Source: Gordionus sp. m RMFG-2023 | Taxonomy: Eukaryota > Nematomorpha > Gordioida > Chordodea > Parachordodidae | Reading direction: 5' to 3' | Assembly: GCF_954871325.1 (NCBI RefSeq) | Contig: NC_088779.1 | Location: forward strand, 15,068,846 to 15,132,845 | DNA: 64,000 nucleotides | Part shown: piece after piece, positions 61,624-64,000 of the stretch | Position numbering within the stretch: the stretch's first letter is position 1 | How the letters are laid out: every line of letters starts with the position of its first letter | The notes under the pieces: model-generated | The model's input: only the letters and a program-made list of their open reading frames with translations | The model's database searches: none | Told to the model about the DNA's origin: nothing | Program-made: the position numbers and the translations under genes

Positions 61624-63801
61624 TGGTGAATTCCATATCAAATCAACCAAAAAAAGTCGATTCTCAACCCGACCCCCTTCAATTTTTCTTAAATTTTGCA
61701 TAATGGTAGTATATACTATAACTAAGAATAAAATGAAATTTTACCTCCCAAAAAGGTTTACTCGCTAAGATATGGGCGTTTAAAGCGCGGAAAAATAGTA
61801 CATTTTTGACAAAATGTGCCTCATTTATTTTCAAATATCTCGAGAAATAATTAAGTTAGAAAAATAATTTAAATTTTATTATGTAGCTTAATAATAGTTC
61901 TTTAATATGACATAAAAATAAATATGATATAAATTTGATGAATGTCCAAAACCGGATGTATAAAACCGGAAATGGCCATAGAAAAAAAAGGTATTTTTTT
62001 TTTCAAAATTTTTTTTCTGTAGATAGATATAACACTTCTTTATATTTGTGCCAAATCCTAACCTGGGATGAAAAAGGGTCTAGGAGTTATGACTCTTTAT
62101 ATGGCTTAAATTGATCAAAAATATCTTCATTTAATGAATACTTATGAAATAATGTTTTTTTAAAAATTATGTCTAAATGATAGGCCCTAACTTTTTTTTA
62201 TTTTTAATTGTTAACATATTGTGACTGAAAATTACTTAACAAAATAATTCTAAACCAATTTATAACTTTATTTTTCTGAAATGCATAATTACATATAATA
62301 TAATAATTCATAATTATGTTTACAATATATCATATATTAAATTATCTAAAGAATTGGAATAAATTTTGAATTTAATTTTATTTTCGTCAAGGGGAATATA
62401 AGCATGGTATATTTGTGTTCCCGGAATTCTTTTTCCTCTCAAAAATCTGCTTTCTAGATGATTTTCCTTATTATTGTATTCATTATTGCTTACAAAAATG
62501 TAATTTACTCCATGTATATTATTTGTTGCAAAGTCGAATAAATCCATTGGTGTCAAAATATGGTTTTGATATGGCCGTTGCAAACTAGCTCGAGCTGCTA
62601 GCCGTTTTTTAATACTTACTAAACTGTCGCACGGACTTTTTCTATGAGCTGTAGCAAAAAAATGCCACTCGGCCTTTATACCAAAATCACATTCATGATT
62701 ATAGAGATTTATGAAATTTTTTTTATTTTTATATTGGGTTACGGCCCATCATAAAAATAATAAATTGTATCAAATCTTTCTTTTAAAAATAAGATCATTG
62801 TGCTTTAAGCAATCTGATATCACCACTAAACTTATATGTTTTATAGTGTTGTCCTGACTATAATAAATGATAAAAGAGTGAATAGTGGACTGATTATTTG
62901 TCCAATGAAATCCCTGTGCATGGTCTTGCATTTTTTCCCAATAATATAATATGATTTTATTATTTTTTTAGTTTATAATAATTTAGTTTCTTTTTCCCAA
63001 TAATATAATAATTTTATTATTTTTTCCGTTTAAGAATACTATTTTCGATTCGGAGAATTCATTTTTCTTTAATATAAATGAAAATTGTGATTATGATTTT
63101 AAGATGAAGTAAAAGTTATAGAGCTTACACATTAGGGGTTATGAAAACTACAATATGAATGTGAATTTATCAATTAAATATGATGATATTTGTTGAATTT
63201 AATTATGATAGATTGTTTTATGGTAATAAATAAAAAAAAGTAAAGGCATATCATTTAGACATAATTTTTAAATAAACATTATTTCATAAGTATTCATTAA
63301 ATGAAGATATTTTTGATCAATTTATTAAGCCATATAAAGAGTCATAACTCCTAGACCCTTTTTCATCCCAGGCTAGGATTTGGCACAAATATAAAGCAGT
63401 GTTATATCTATCTACAGAAAAAAAATTTTGAAAAAAAAAATACCTTTTTTTTCTATGGCCATTTCCGGTTTTATACATCCGGTTTTGGAGATTCATCATA
63501 TTTATATCATATTTATTTTTATGTCATATTAAAGAACTATTATTAAGCTACATAATAAAATTTAAATTATTTTTCTAACTTAATTATTTCTCGAGATATT
63601 TGAAAATAAATGAGGCACTTTTTGTCAAAAATGTACCATTTTTCCGCGCTTTAAACGCCCATATCTTAGCGGGTAAGCCTTTTTGGGAGGTAAAATTTCA
63701 TTTTTTTCTTGGTTATAGTATATACTACCAGTATGCAAAATTTAAAAAAAATTGAAAGGGGTCGGGTTGAAACCTTGGTTGATTTGATATGGAATTCACC
63801 A
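61624..63801 (-). mobile_element. 2.2-kb element with ~565-bp terminal inverted repeats
   Basis: Left arm 61624 to about 62185 and right arm about 63240-63801 are inverted copies, starting TGGTGAATTCCATATCAAAT, flanked by TA on both sides (61622-61623; 63802-63803). The arms contain conserved blocks such as AAACCGGAAATGGCCATAG and GCGTTTAAAGCGCGG. Between them a minus-strand transposase-like protein is encoded. The arms are well over 90% alike by eye. The superfamily is unassigned by me. Confidence 0.88.
62320..62965 (-). pseudogene. Transposase-like protein of unassigned superfamily
   Basis: Minus-strand reading: WEKMQDHAQGFHWTNNQSTI, IIYYSQDNTIKHISLVVISD with CLKHND, FDTIYYFYDGP, QYKNKKNFINLYNHECDFGI, KAEWHFFATAHRKSPCDSL, KKRLAARASLQRPYQNHI and LTPMDLFDFATNNIHGV. 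I have seen this block order (DG..SQYKN..NF.NL; AEWHFFATSHGK.PCDG.GG.VKR) in many repeat-derived predicted proteins of invertebrates. The Asp in SDCLKH, the Asp in DGP and later acidic residues could form a DDE/D triad, but that is a guess. There is one stop or frame change at the DGP|QYKN junction and the usual GKxPCDGxGG is changed to RKSPCDSLVS, so this copy is probably dead. Confidence 0.65.
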
Positions 63802-63803
63802 TA

Positions 63804-64000
63804 GTCTGTATAGCAAACTATATATCTTTATTTGAGTAAAAAGTAAACAAATTAAATATCTATATAAATATAAAATGATGAAATAATGAAAATTATAATA
63901 TTGGATATTTTTCTTTATACCCTCAAGTTTATATGATAATAAGTTTCTCCTATATGAGGGCTATCTATATCTAGTTTTATTAAGCGGCTCGATTTGAGTA
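63804..64000. other. Window end, no feature
   Basis: AT-rich sequence after the inverted-repeat element, presumably still intron of the channel gene. Nothing recognised. Confidence 0.5.

Overview
This is a very AT-rich, repeat-dominated stretch of an animal nuclear genome. It holds one recognisable host gene: eight exons encoding the N-terminal part of a divergent NALCN/narrow-abdomen type sodium leak channel (about 52261-59546, + strand), so the organism is a metazoan. Introns as short as 43-47 bp, the low GC and the transposon mix suit an invertebrate with a fast-evolving genome, such as some parasitic copepods or other AT-rich invertebrates. The species cannot be named from the sequence.

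Layout: (1) 1-695 and 12482-12870 are one tandem satellite locus, split by a Ty3/Gypsy LTR retrotransposon (696-12481) with a 5-bp target duplication GGTTG. The element is broken and heavily rearranged inside: inverted self-copies, a solo LTR with its own CATAC duplication, and a roughly 4.2-kb imperfect palindrome. (2) 13683-26569 holds hAT remnants and a deep nest. A hAT with an 8-bp duplication GCAGGAAG (16326-26569) contains the ends of another hAT, which flank a foldback-like element (17538-25808) whose arms are arrays of about 290-bp hairpin-forming units. Inside that sit a Tc1/mariner remnant and a Merlin transposon (20950-24147). (3) 26866-27110 is a TTCTC microsatellite. (4) 27720-51723 is a run of hAT elements: three copies of one family (ends CAGAGTTGTT, palindromic TAGCGCGCTA subterminal motifs), two TTF/DUF4371 (ZMYM1-like) elements, a nearly whole intron-containing hAT at 44369-47244, a GGCCCGG-rich hAT at 47281-51723, and a Tc1/mariner with long inverted repeats at 41860-43625. 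Most boundaries between 40 and 52 kb are fixed by target duplications.

(5) 52261 onward is the channel gene. Exons 1-6 cover domain I (S1, S3, S4, pore with the selectivity-filter Glu, S6) and exons 7-8 lead into domain II S1. The gene runs on past the window. Its introns hold hAT MITE remnants, an antisense LINE fragment (56210-58280), a MITE filling half of intron 7, a 1.2-kb inverted-repeat element, and a 2.2-kb element with long inverted repeats and a transposase-like ORF of unassigned superfamily (61624-63801).

Functionally, almost everything here except the channel gene is self-propagating DNA. The order of insertion can be read from target duplications, and no host operon-like or regulatory unit is visible. 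Exon borders, domain calls and element ends were read by eye, and homology statements rest on remembered family motifs, not on a search.
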